Below, piece after piece: positions 39,465 through 48,232 of a DNA stretch of 64,000 bases (the stretch's first letter is position 1; each line of letters opens with the position of its first letter). The position numbers and the translations under genes are program-made. This DNA comes from Herbaspirillum sp. (GTDB taxonomy: Bacteria; Pseudomonadota; Gammaproteobacteria; Burkholderiales; Burkholderiaceae_D), in assembly GCF_017744395.1 (NCBI RefSeq), contig NZ_JAGIBI010000005.1:124001-188000 (forward strand), read 5' to 3'. The notes under the pieces are model-generated. The model did not search any database and had not been told where the DNA came from. It saw only the letters and a program-made list of their open reading frames with translations.

Positions 39465-41441
39465 ATGCCTGCCCGTCCTGTCATTCCCGCCTCCGCAGAG
39501 TTGCTTGCCGCCTGGCGCGCCGATCCCTACAGCGGCGACGCCGGCCGCATGGCGCAACTGCTGGCCGCGCCGCAAGCCGGGCTGGATGCTTGCCTGCAAA
39601 CGCAGCATGCGCCGGCGATCCTGGATTTGCATTTCGGCGCCGGGCTGGCCTTCCTCGCCAGCTGGCGGCGCTTCGACCAATTGCACGCGCAGGGCGGGGC
39701 GCAGCGTCTGCCGCAACGTCTGCATTATGTAGCGATCCAGCCCCATCCCTGCCGCGCCGAGCAATTGCCGGCGCTGCACGCCGGCTGGCCGGAACTGGCG
39801 GCTTATGCCGACCGGCTGCGCGCGGCGTGGCCGCCGCTGCTGCCGGGCACGCACCGGCTGCTGCTGGACGAGGGCCGAGTCACGCTGACGCTGGTATTCG
39901 GCCCGCTCGATGAGGAACTGGCGCGCCTGGAAGCGCCATGCGACCTGTTCTACCTGCATGCGCGCCAGCAGCAATTCGACGCCGCCGCCTCGGACTGGAA
40001 CCCGCACGCCTGCAAGCGCCTGGCGCGCCTGGCCTGGACCGGCGCCCATGCGCTGGTCTTCGATGGCGAGGCGAGCGCCGCCACCATGGCCGCCATGCGC
40101 CAGGTCGGATTTTCCGGCGCGCCGTTGCAAGGCGCGCTGGCCCTGCATTACGCCCCGACATGGAAGCGGCCGCCGGCGCATGTGGCCGCTGCCGATACGC
40201 CGCTGCTTCGCCAACCCGAACATGCGCGCCACGCGCTGGTGATCGGCGCCGGCCTGGCTGGTTGCGCCATCGCCGAACGCCTGGCCGCGCGCGGCTGGCG
40301 CATCGACCTGGCGGACGCCGGCGACGGGCCGGCCACTCAGGCTTCCGGCAACCTTGGCGGATTGTTCATGCCGGCGCTAGCGCGCGACGACAGCCCGCTG
40401 GCGCGCCTGACGCGGGCCGCCTTCCTGTTCGCCGGGCGCCATTGGGAACGGCTGGGCGGCATCGGCACGGAGGCGGACGCCGCCATCGCCGGTGAGCGCT
40501 GCGGCATCCTGCAGTTCGGCCGCGACGCCAAGCAGGCGCTGTCTTTCGAACAGGGCGCGCAAGACTGGAACTACCCGCCCGAATACGCGCGCTGGATGGA
40601 CGCGGAACAGGCGCGCGCGCTGCTGGGCATGCCGGTCATGGGCGGCGGCTATTTCTTTGCGCAGGCCGGCTGGCTCAATCCGCCGTCGGTCTGCCGCCGC
40701 TTCCTTGCCGCGGCGCGACAGGGCGGGGCGCTCGCCACCCATTTCGGCCGGCAAGTGGCGGCCCTGCGCCGCGACGGCGAGCTCTGGCAGGCGCTGGATC
40801 AGGCCGGGCAAGTCATCGCGCAGGCGCCGGTGGTGATCCTCGCCGCCGGCGCCCAGGCGCGCACGCTGGCGCAGAGCGCATCGCTGCCGCTGAACGCGGT
40901 GCGCGGCCAGGTCACGCACCTGCCGGCGGCAGGGTTTCCCGAGCTGCCGGTGGCCTTGTGCGGCGACGGCTACCTGACCCGGCCCTATGCCGGGAGCGTA
41001 TGTATGGGCGCCAGCTACGACCGCGACGGCGACACCGCCCTGCGCGCCGGCAGCCACGCCGACAACCTGCAGCGCCTGCGCAATATGCTGCCGGGAATCG
41101 ATCAACGCTACGCCATGCCGGATGCGCAAGCGGCCAATCTGCCGGGCCGCGTCGGCTTCCGCTGCATCGCGCCCGACCGCCTGCCGCTGGTGGGCGCCTT
41201 GCCCGACGTCGATGCCGCCGCCGCGCCCACCCGGCTGGAAGCCGTGCCGCGCCACGCCGGCCTGTATGGTTTGCTGGGCTACGCCTCGCGCGGGCTGATC
41301 TGGGCGCCGGTCATGGCCGAGCTGCTGGCGGCGATGCTGGAGCGCGAACCCTTGCCGCTGCCGCGCGACTTGCTGGCGGTGCTCGATCCGGCCCGCTTCG
41401 TCCTGAAAGGCGGCGCCGAAGCGGTTGCCGGCGACGACTGA
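39465..41441 (+). CDS. mnmC: MnmC-type tRNA modification protein, N-terminal domain apparently degenerate
   Basis: 658 residues. The C-terminal half is an FAD oxidoreductase (VIGAGLAGCAIAERLA, with GAGLAG at 261-266; ASGNLGGLFMPAL) that removes the carboxymethyl group from cmnm5(s2)U34 in tRNA. The N-terminal half should be a SAM methyltransferase, but the SAM motif reads LHFGAGLAFL instead of ETGFGTGLNFL. The catalytic DGFxPxxNPxxW motif is lost, with His165 where the Asp belongs. Length and overall domain order fit bifunctional MnmC. The first half may be inactive. Confidence 0.85.
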   Translation: MPARPVIPASAELLAAWRADPYSGDAGRMAQLLAAPQAGLDACLQTQHAPAILDLHFGAGLAFLASWRRFDQLHAQGGAQRLPQRLHYVAIQPHPCRAEQLPALHAGWPELAAYADRLRAAWPPLLPGTHRLLLDEGRVTLTLVFGPLDEELARLEAPCDLFYLHARQQQFDAAASDWNPHACKRLARLAWTGAHALVFDGEASAATMAAMRQVGFSGAPLQGALALHYAPTWKRPPAHVAAADTPLLRQPEHARHALVIGAGLAGCAIAERLAARGWRIDLADAGDGPATQASGNLGGLFMPALARDDSPLARLTRAAFLFAGRHWERLGGIGTEADAAIAGERCGILQFGRDAKQALSFEQGAQDWNYPPEYARWMDAEQARALLGMPVMGGGYFFAQAGWLNPPSVCRRFLAAARQGGALATHFGRQVAALRRDGELWQALDQAGQVIAQAPVVILAAGAQARTLAQSASLPLNAVRGQVTHLPAAGFPELPVALCGDGYLTRPYAGSVCMGASYDRDGDTALRAGSHADNLQRLRNMLPGIDQRYAMPDAQAANLPGRVGFRCIAPDRLPLVGALPDVDAAAAPTRLEAVPRHAGLYGLLGYASRGLIWAPVMAELLAAMLEREPLPLPRDLLAVLDPARFVLKGGAEAVAGDD

Positions 41442-41564
41442 CCGGCTGGCGCGTTGCCAATTTGCCGCATCATGCGGGAAAAATCCGGCAAGGCCCGGTC
41501 GCCGATATTGTTGGCGCAGGGAGGCGCGTGCGAGGATGTAAAAAACAGAACCTGGAACCGCGCC

Positions 41565-42773
41565 ATGAACCAACAGCATCACCAACCTCGTCAACCCTCG
41601 CTGCTGCGCGTGCGCGATGGCCATGAAGCACGGGTGTCCTTCGTCGAACTTTTCTTCGACCTGATCTACGTCTTCGCCGTCACCCAGCTCTCGCACAGCC
41701 TGCTGGAAAAGCTCACCCTCGAAGGCGCGATCCAGACCCTGGTGCTGTGGTTCGCCGTCTGGCTGGCGTGGCAATACACGGCCTGGGTGACCAACTGGTT
41801 CGATCCGGAAGCACTGCCGATCCGCAGCCTGCTGTTCGCCATCATGCTGGTCGGCCTGCTGATGGCGGCGGCGTTGCCGGAGGCCTTCGGCAAGCGCGGC
41901 CTGGTGTTTGCCGTCACCTACGCCCTGATCCAGGTCGGCCGCACCGTGTACGTGCTCAATAGCCTTGGCCGTGGCCATGCGCTGGCCGCCAACTTCCGGC
42001 GCATGCTGGGCTGGCTGTCGATCTCGGCGGTGCTGTGGATTGCAGGCGGCTTGTTGCCGCAATACCGGCTGGGTTTGTGGATCGCCGCCGTGGCGTGCGA
42101 ATACATCTCGCCGATGATCGGCTTCTACCTGCCCGGCCTGGGCCGCTCGCGCACCGGCGACTGGACCATCGAAGGCGGCCACCTGGCCGAGCGCTGCCAG
42201 CTGTTCGTCATCGTCGCCCTGGGCGAAACCCTGCTGATGACCGGCGCCACGCTGGCCCATGCCCACGAGTGGGAAACCCCGGTGCTGGTCGCCTTCCTCG
42301 TCACCTTCGTGGGCGCGGTGGCGATGTGGTGGATGTATTTCGATACCAGCAGCAAGGACGGCAGCGAAGCCATCGTGGATTCCGACGACCCCGGCCGCAT
42401 CGGCGCTTACTTCCATTACGTGCACGTGGCCATCGTGGCCGGCGTGATCCTGTCGGCGGTGGCCAACGAGCTGGTGATCGCCCATCCCGATCGGCGCATC
42501 GACCTCCTGCACGCGGCGGTGCTGATCCTGGGGCCGGCCATCTATGTGCTGGGCAACGGCATCTACAAGCTGGTGGTCTACCGCCGCTTCCCGCTATCGC
42601 ATATCGCCGGCCTGGCGCTGCTGGCAATCCTGGCGCCGTTGGCTTTCTTCACCGACCTGCTGATGGTGAGCGGCCTGACTACCGTCGTGCTGGCCGTCGT
42701 CGCCGGTTGGGAAGGCTGTGCGCGGCGGGCGGTGCGGCGGGCGTATCAGGACGAGCACGCCGCCGATTTCTGA
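41565..42773 (+). CDS. ltrA: low temperature requirement protein A family (LtrA)
   Basis: 402 residues with roughly eleven hydrophobic segments and the LtrA opening VSFVELFFDLIYVFAVTQLSH. The family is named after a Listeria cold-growth gene; the molecular role is unknown. ATG 41565 starts the conserved region; the upstream frame extension has no similarity. The last 28 bases overlap the end of the convergent MarR-GNAT gene. Confidence 0.88.
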   Translation: MNQQHHQPRQPSLLRVRDGHEARVSFVELFFDLIYVFAVTQLSHSLLEKLTLEGAIQTLVLWFAVWLAWQYTAWVTNWFDPEALPIRSLLFAIMLVGLLMAAALPEAFGKRGLVFAVTYALIQVGRTVYVLNSLGRGHALAANFRRMLGWLSISAVLWIAGGLLPQYRLGLWIAAVACEYISPMIGFYLPGLGRSRTGDWTIEGGHLAERCQLFVIVALGETLLMTGATLAHAHEWETPVLVAFLVTFVGAVAMWWMYFDTSSKDGSEAIVDSDDPGRIGAYFHYVHVAIVAGVILSAVANELVIAHPDRRIDLLHAAVLILGPAIYVLGNGIYKLVVYRRFPLSHIAGLALLAILAPLAFFTDLLMVSGLTTVVLAVVAGWEGCARRAVRRAYQDEHAADF

Positions 42774-43741
42774 GACGGCCGCACAAAGCGCTGCTCCACC
42801 ACCCGGCTGCCCCATTGCTCGCCGGGCGATTCCTCGGCCAGCGTGAAGCCGGCCGCCTCGTACAGGTGGCGCGCCGCGTGCAAGCCCTGGAAGGTCCACA
42901 AGTAAGTCTCGAACCCGTGCGCATCGACAAACGCCATGGCACGTTCCAGCAGCGCGCGGCCGATACCGCTGCCGCGCAAGCTGTCGTCGACGATGAACCA
43001 GCGCAGGTGGGCCACGCCCGAGGCCGGATCGCCGTCGATCGCGATCGAGGCCAGCGCCCGGCCGTTTTCCGCATACAGCCAGAGTTCCTTGCCGGGCGCC
43101 GGCAATCCTTGCGCGAAGGCGCCCAGCTCGCTGCCGACCTTGTGCTCGAAGAACACGCCGAAACCCGCCGCCTGGGCGTAATAGCGCGCATGCAGGCTGG
43201 CGATGTCGCCGATGCAGCCGGGCACATAGCCCTGGCCGATGGCGTCGCCGGCTGCTGCCGGTGTACTGGCGGCGGCCAAGTTGGGATTGTCCTGCGCCAG
43301 CGCTTGCGAATACAGGGCCAGTGAGCGGATCAGCCCTTGCTGGTCTTCCGGCACCAAGCGGGTGAGGGCGGCCGAGACCTGGTCGGTGGCGAACTTGTCG
43401 ATCTTCTTGCGTAGCGCCTGTCCGGCTTCGGTGAGGAACAGGCCATAAGCGCGGCCGTCGCCATCCACCGCTTCGCGCCGCAGCAGGCCGAGCGCTTCCA
43501 GCCGCGCCACCTGGCGGCTGGTGTTGGACTTGTCCAGCGACAGGATCTCGCCCAGGTCGCGCGCCTGGATGCCGGGCGCCAGCCCGATCTCGATGATCGC
43601 GTGCACGGCCGAGGGGGCCAGGTCGCTGCCGGCCAGGGTGCTGCGCATGAAGCCCAGTTCGCGCACCAGCTTGCGCGAGAGTTCGCGTAGCTGGCGAATG
43701 GTTTGCTCGCGCGGGGGGATCTCCAGTCCTGCAAAGTCCAT
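42746..43741 (-). CDS. MarR-type regulator fused to GNAT acetyltransferase
   Basis: 331 residues. Residues about 15-155 form a MarR winged helix (IQARDLGEILSLDKSNTSRQVARLEALGLL) and about 170-320 a GNAT domain with acetyl-CoA loop motif RGSGIGRALLERAM. Such fusions are known in proteobacteria, but acetyl targets are undefined. The ATG at 43741 has an excellent AAGGAG site. Two TTGC-N5-GCAA palindromes lie immediately upstream and probably serve for autoregulation and for control of the divergent FAD dehydrogenase gene. Confidence 0.88.
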   Translation of the reverse strand: MDFAGLEIPPREQTIRQLRELSRKLVRELGFMRSTLAGSDLAPSAVHAIIEIGLAPGIQARDLGEILSLDKSNTSRQVARLEALGLLRREAVDGDGRAYGLFLTEAGQALRKKIDKFATDQVSAALTRLVPEDQQGLIRSLALYSQALAQDNPNLAAASTPAAAGDAIGQGYVPGCIGDIASLHARYYAQAAGFGVFFEHKVGSELGAFAQGLPAPGKELWLYAENGRALASIAIDGDPASGVAHLRWFIVDDSLRGSGIGRALLERAMAFVDAHGFETYLWTFQGLHAARHLYEAAGFTLAEESPGEQWGSRVVEQRFVRPSQKSAACSS

Positions 43742-43753
43742 GGTGGCTCCTTG

Positions 43754-43803
43754 ATTGGTTGCGATATGCAACCAATTTAACCCGGGATGATTGCGTTACG
43801 CAA
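43754..43803. promoter_or_regulatory. paired MarR operators TTGC-N5-GCAA
   Basis: First site: 9-bp arms ATTGGTTGC/GCAACCAAT at 43754-43762 and 43768-43776, core TTGC-N5-GCAA at 43759-43771. Second site: TTGC-N5-GCAA at 43791-43803. Centres are 32 bp apart, about three helical turns, so both face the same side of the DNA between two divergent genes. Confidence 0.65.
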
Positions 43804-43992
43804 CTTGTTTCCGGTGTCCGGCTGCGCGCGCCTGCCGCCTGCAACCCGCCCGGCTGGAGTAAAATGGCGGCTTTCGCGCAGCCCGTCGGGTTTTTCCGTC
43901 CGCCAGCGCCCCGTCCCGTTTGCAGGCTTGCGAAGGAAGAGGGCGGCATCGTCCGGGCCGCGCCCGTACCCTGCTTACCGAAAGTCCCGCAC

Positions 43993-45600
43993 ATGCTGCG
44001 CATCAATGAATTATTCCTTCCGCTGGATCACACGGAAGACGACCTGAACGCCGCCATCCTGGAACGCCTCGGCATCGCCGCCGACGAGCTGGTCTCGTTC
44101 ACCCTGTTCCGCCGCAGCTACGACGCGCGCAAGAAAGCCGCCATCACGCTCACCTACACCATCGACGTGGAAGTGAAGGACGAGGCCAAGGTCCTGGAAC
44201 GCAACAAGAAGAAAACCAACGTCGGCCCCACCCCCGACACCGGCTACCACTTCGTCGGCCGCGCCCCGGCCGGCCTGAAGCGGCGCCCGGTGGTGATCGG
44301 GTTCGGCCCGTGCGGCCTGTTCGCCGCGCTGGTGCTGGCCGAGATGGGCTTCAACCCGATCATCCTGGAGCGCGGCAAGACCGTGCGCGAACGCACCAAG
44401 GACACCTGGGGCCTGTGGCGCCAGCGCGAGCTCAAGCCCGAGTCCAACGTGCAGTTCGGCGAAGGCGGCGCCGGCACCTTCTCCGACGGCAAGCTCTACA
44501 GCCAGGTCAAGGACCCCAAGCATTACGGCCGCAAGGTGCTGACCGAATTCGTCGCCGCCGACGCGCCGCCCGAGATCATGTACGTCAGCAAGCCGCACAT
44601 CGGCACTTTCCGCCTGGTGAAGATGATTCAGCTGATGCGCGAGAAGATCGAGAAGCTGGGCGGCGAATTCCGCTTCGAGCAGCGCGTCGAGGATGTGCTG
44701 ATCGAAGACGGCAAGATCCGCGGCCTGACCCTGGCCTCCGGCGAGCAGATCGAAGCCGACCACGTGGTGCTGGCCATCGGCCACAGCGCGCGCGATACCT
44801 TCGAGATGCTGTACGAGCGCGGCGTCTACATCGAGGCCAAGCCGTTCTCGATCGGCTTCCGCGCCGAGCACCCGCAGTCGCTGATCGACAAATGCCGCTT
44901 CGGCCCCAGCGCCGGCCACCCGATCCTGGGCGCGGCCGACTACAAGCTGGTGCACCACGCCTCCAACGGCCGTTCGGTCTACAGCTTCTGCATGTGCCCG
45001 GGCGGCACCGTGGTGGCGGCGACCTCCGAGCCGGGCCGGGTGGTCACCAACGGCATGAGCCAGTATTCGCGCAACGAGCGCAATGCCAACAGCGGCATCG
45101 TGGTCGGCATCTCGCCGGCCGACTACCCCGGCCATCCGCTGGCCGGCATCGCCTTCCAGCGCGAATGGGAAAGCCGCGCCTATGAGCTGGGCGGCGGCAA
45201 CTACGATGCGCCGGCGCAACTGGTGGGCGACTTCATCGCCAACCGGCCGTCGACCGCGCAGGGCAGCGTGGAGCCGTCCTACAAGCCGGGCGTGAAGTGG
45301 GGCGACCTCAACCCGTCGCTGCCCAAGTACGCCATCGACGCCATCCGTGAAGCGCTGCCGGCGTTCGACAAGCAGATCCGTGGCTATTCCATGCACGACG
45401 CCGTGCTGACCGGCATCGAGACCCGCACCTCGTCGCCGATCCGCATCAAGCGCGACGACCACACCCTGCAAAGCCTGAACACCAAGGGGCTGTATCCGGC
45501 CGGCGAGGGCGCGGGGTATGCCGGCGGCATCATGTCGGCGGCCATCGACGGTATCCGCGTGGCCGAGGCGCTGGCACTGGACATCATCGGCCAGCAATAA
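43993..45600 (+). CDS. FAD-dependent dehydrogenase (COG2509-like)
   Basis: 535 residues. An N-terminal extension (about 1-90) precedes the FAD site VVIGFGPCGLFAALVLAEMG. Conserved segments are NVQFGEGGAGTFSDGKLYSQVKD in part, PHIGTFRLVKMI and AGEGAGYAGGIMSAA. The family is widespread but not assigned a substrate. The ATG at 43993 begins the conserved part; the open frame upstream overlaps the MarR operators. A TAAAAT promoter-like element lies about 130 bases upstream. A terminator follows the stop. Confidence 0.85.
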   Translation: MLRINELFLPLDHTEDDLNAAILERLGIAADELVSFTLFRRSYDARKKAAITLTYTIDVEVKDEAKVLERNKKKTNVGPTPDTGYHFVGRAPAGLKRRPVVIGFGPCGLFAALVLAEMGFNPIILERGKTVRERTKDTWGLWRQRELKPESNVQFGEGGAGTFSDGKLYSQVKDPKHYGRKVLTEFVAADAPPEIMYVSKPHIGTFRLVKMIQLMREKIEKLGGEFRFEQRVEDVLIEDGKIRGLTLASGEQIEADHVVLAIGHSARDTFEMLYERGVYIEAKPFSIGFRAEHPQSLIDKCRFGPSAGHPILGAADYKLVHHASNGRSVYSFCMCPGGTVVAATSEPGRVVTNGMSQYSRNERNANSGIVVGISPADYPGHPLAGIAFQREWESRAYELGGGNYDAPAQLVGDFIANRPSTAQGSVEPSYKPGVKWGDLNPSLPKYAIDAIREALPAFDKQIRGYSMHDAVLTGIETRTSSPIRIKRDDHTLQSLNTKGLYPAGEGAGYAGGIMSAAIDGIRVAEALALDIIGQQ

Positions 45601-45627
45601 AGCCTCGCGCATCGCGCAGCCAAAACA

Positions 45628-45660
45628 AAAGGCCGCTCCGGTTTCCCGGAGCGGCCTTTG
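45628..45660. terminator. terminator between FAD dehydrogenase and phasin genes
   Basis: Perfect 14-bp stem 45628-45641 with 45646-45659, loop TTTC, A-rich before and T-rich after; can serve both convergent genes. Confidence 0.88.
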
Positions 45661-45700
45661 TCGTTTGCCTCAGCGTGTCGCCGAGTCGCTTGCCTGCGAA

Positions 45701-46270
45701 TTACTTCTTGGCGCGGGTGGTAGCGACGGTCTTCTCAGCAGCGGCGGTGAATTGCTTGGCGGCGTTGCTCAGGTTGGCTTCCAGCGTTTCGACGGCTTGC
45801 TTGGTGCTCTTGGTCAGTTGCTCGTAGCCGGCGTTGGCGTTGGACAGGGTCGCCTTCAGCAGCGAGATGGCCTGTTCCGAACCCGGGGGCGCGTTCTTGC
45901 TGATTTCGTCGATCAGGGCGCCGACCTTGCGGCTGGTTTCGGCGACCTGGGCTTCGGCAGCCTTGGTGAATTCAGCCTGGGTAGCCGACACGATGCTGGC
46001 CAGGTGGCGGCCGTAGGCGGCAGCCTTTTCAGCGCCCGGCTGGGCTTGCGAAGCGGCCAGCGCCAGCAGTTCTTGCGCGTCCTTGGCCGAGGCCAGTTGC
46101 TTGGCGGCGGTAGCGGACTCTTCCAGCGAAGCCTTGGCGGCCGACAGGTTCAGTTCAACGATCTTTTCCACGCCTTCGAAAGCCTTGGCGGTCAGGGTGT
46201 TGATCAGGTCCAGCTGGGCTTGCAGGTTGGATTTGGTAGCGGCGGAAAATTGATCTTGGTACGAAAACAT
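45701..46270 (-). CDS. phaP: phasin family protein
   Basis: 189 residues, almost entirely helical and Ala/Lys/Glu-rich, opening MFSYQDQFSAATKSNLQAQ and ending in an Ala/Lys tail. This is the phasin_2 type that coats polyhydroxybutyrate granules. A strong AGGAG site precedes the ATG at 46270. Upstream are two copies of a TTGTGCG/CGCA inverted motif, likely for the PhaR/PhbF repressor. A patatin-like lipase gene lies upstream on the same strand. Confidence 0.92.
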   Translation of the reverse strand: MFSYQDQFSAATKSNLQAQLDLINTLTAKAFEGVEKIVELNLSAAKASLEESATAAKQLASAKDAQELLALAASQAQPGAEKAAAYGRHLASIVSATQAEFTKAAEAQVAETSRKVGALIDEISKNAPPGSEQAISLLKATLSNANAGYEQLTKSTKQAVETLEANLSNAAKQFTAAAEKTVATTRAKK

Positions 46271-46390
46271 TTTTATCTCCTGAGGTAGGGGGCAATGACA
46301 ACTTGGTGTACTAAAACGAACAGCCGGGATGGATAACAAACGGCCTTCTTCCATAGCGGCTTTCGACCAGAATCAACCAACAATCATGAT

Positions 46391-46463
46391 TTGTGCGCCG
46401 CAACAATTCCTATTTTATGCACTTCTTTGGGGAGGTCAAGTATTTTTTGTGCGTCGCACAAAA
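46391..46463. promoter_or_regulatory. two inverted-repeat operator candidates upstream of the phasin
   Basis: Site A (46391 to about 46406) reads TTGTGCG-C-CGCAACAA, one base off perfect symmetry. Site B has perfect 9-bp arms TTTTGTGCG/CGCACAAAA at 46445-46453 and 46455-46463. Both share a TGC-N3-GCA core of the kind bound by PhaR/PhbF regulators of polyhydroxybutyrate genes. Elsewhere in this 252-bp gap there is one more weak inverted repeat (46476-46481/46490-46495). Confidence 0.5.
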
Positions 46464-46522
46464 TAAATTGTAACAGCGTCGAAAATATGCGACGCCCAGT
46501 CCAGGCTTGGCTTTGCGGCCGA

Positions 46523-47749
46523 TCAAGACGAACGTTCGGACACTTTTACATGGGTTTCGCCGGACGGGATGTCGTGCACCACAATACCCGCCTCCGACGA
46601 CTCGAACGGGCAGCCGGCACTGATCTCGATGCCGCGCATGCCGTCCTGGTAGCCCTGTTCCCAGCGCCACAGCAGTGAGCCGCGCGAGAAATTGACGTCC
46701 TTGGAGGGAAGGTTCCAGTCGCGCCCGGCATAGGGCAGGCGCACGATGTGGATGGTGGTGTCGGCGCCCAGCTCGGCCGTCATCTTGCGGTCGGCGGCGG
46801 TGAGCATGGCCGGCGGCAGGCGCTTGTAGAGTTCGTGGGCGGCGCGGCGCAGCTGGTATTGCTTGAGGTAGGCATCGATATGGCGCTGCGAGCGCGAGGC
46901 GAAGGTCACGTCCTTTTCGCGCGTCTGCACCTCTTCCAGCGTCTTGGGCTCGGGGCCGTCGGCGTGCCACAGGTCGACCATCATGCACAGCGTATTGACG
47001 CGCGGCTCGTCGTTCAGGACCGCCTCCAGCGGGGTGTTGGAATACAGGCCGCCGTCCCAGTACAGTTCGCCGCCGATGCGCACCGGCGCGAAACCCGGCG
47101 GCAGCGCGCCGCTGGCCATGATGTGCTCGGGGCCGATGCGGCTGTCGGCGGAGTCGAACTTGACCAGCGTGCCGCAGGTTACCTTGACCGCGCTGATGGT
47201 CATGCGGATGCCGGCCTTGCGGTTGAGGAAGTCGAAGTCGACCAGCCGCTCCAGCGTCTTGCGCAGTTCGGCGGTGCTGTAGAAGCTGGCATCCTCGGGC
47301 GGCACCGGCAGGCCCAGCGCAAACGGGTTGAACGGGCGCGGGCGGAAGAAGCCGGGCACGCCGCGCGCGAAGGTGTCCAGCGTGGTCAGCCGGGTCGACA
47401 GCAGGCGCAGGTTGTCGGGCAGATCCTGCAGGTTGAACAGGTCGGGATGGGCCACCGTTTCCCAGAATTCACGCAGGCGCGCGATGCGCGTTTCGCGCGG
47501 GTTGCCGGCGATGATGGCGGCATTGATGGCGCCGATCGAGGTGCCGACCACCCAGTCCGGCGTCAGGTTGTTCTCGTGCAAGGCCTGGTAGACCCCGGCC
47601 TGGTAGGCGCCCAGCGCTCCGCCCCCCTGCAGCACCAGCGCCACCCGCGGTCTGCCGGGGGCGGCATCTTGGCGGGTGTGTGTTGCCGGGCTGGCCGGGG
47701 CTGTCTTGCGGCGGCCGGCAACCGGCGTTTGCTCGGGAATCTTGCGCAT
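46523..47749 (-). CDS. patatin-like phospholipase
   Basis: 408 residues. Patatin motifs are complete: oxyanion loop QGGGALGAYQAG, nucleophile GTSIGAINA, and catalytic Asp in DGGLYSNTPL. The C-terminal 120 residues resemble the DUF3734 extension. The enzyme would hydrolyse phospholipid or other esters. ATG 47749 has an AAGGAAGG site. Its neighbour is the phasin gene, so a role at polyhydroxybutyrate granules is possible but unproven. Confidence 0.9.
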   Translation of the reverse strand: MRKIPEQTPVAGRRKTAPASPATHTRQDAAPGRPRVALVLQGGGALGAYQAGVYQALHENNLTPDWVVGTSIGAINAAIIAGNPRETRIARLREFWETVAHPDLFNLQDLPDNLRLLSTRLTTLDTFARGVPGFFRPRPFNPFALGLPVPPEDASFYSTAELRKTLERLVDFDFLNRKAGIRMTISAVKVTCGTLVKFDSADSRIGPEHIMASGALPPGFAPVRIGGELYWDGGLYSNTPLEAVLNDEPRVNTLCMMVDLWHADGPEPKTLEEVQTREKDVTFASRSQRHIDAYLKQYQLRRAAHELYKRLPPAMLTAADRKMTAELGADTTIHIVRLPYAGRDWNLPSKDVNFSRGSLLWRWEQGYQDGMRGIEISAGCPFESSEAGIVVHDIPSGETHVKVSERSS

Positions 47750-47914
47750 GTTCCTTCCTTTCGGGTGACTCAAGGGAAGATCGGACGAAAATGGAAACGT
47801 TCAGTGGAGAGTGGCGGCCGGCATCCTGCTGAACGGTCAGCAGGCCCTAGCATAGCGCGGCGTGCTTACAGGGAGATGATGCGGTGGAAGAAAAGGGGGG
47901 GGAACGGGCGCACC

Positions 47915-48127
47915 TCAGGCCAGCGTGCCTTGCCAGAATTCCACCAGCTGGCGCGCCTGGACGCCCATCTCTTCCAGCGCCACCTCATGGCGGTGGTCGT
48001 AGATCATCATCGCGTACAGGTCGGCCAGGGCGTTCACCTCGGGCGACAGCGCGCATTCCTCGCCGGTGGCGGGACGCTGCTGGCGCCAGTAATTGATGGC
48101 TTGTTCGAGGTCGGTGAGCGTGAGCAT
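47915..48127 (-). CDS. DUF3717 small protein
   Basis: 70 residues, soluble, with LTLTDLEQAINYWRQQRPA and a later ALADLYAMMI that match the DUF3717 pattern found in Burkholderiales. Function unknown. Start chosen at 48127 (MLTLTDLE), since the 14 codons above are not family-like. Confidence 0.65.
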   Translation of the reverse strand: MLTLTDLEQAINYWRQQRPATGEECALSPEVNALADLYAMMIYDHRHEVALEEMGVQARQLVEFWQGTLA

Positions 48128-48232
48128 GGCGTGTCTTGTCGATAGTGGCGGGCTGGGGCGCGTCGCCACATTCTAGCGCAGTTGCCCGGACTACTGTTTA
48201 AAAACACAGGTGATTCGTTGGGCGCGGGGGCT

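Noticed and set aside
38619-40232. 537-residue extended version of the GntR regulator
   Set aside because: The extra N-terminal 300 residues are antisense to mnmC; the family length and HTH fit a start at 39323.
46271-46522. Small gene between phasin and patatin-like lipase
   Set aside because: Short frames here have no ribosome site and the AT-rich sequence is dominated by inverted-repeat operator candidates.
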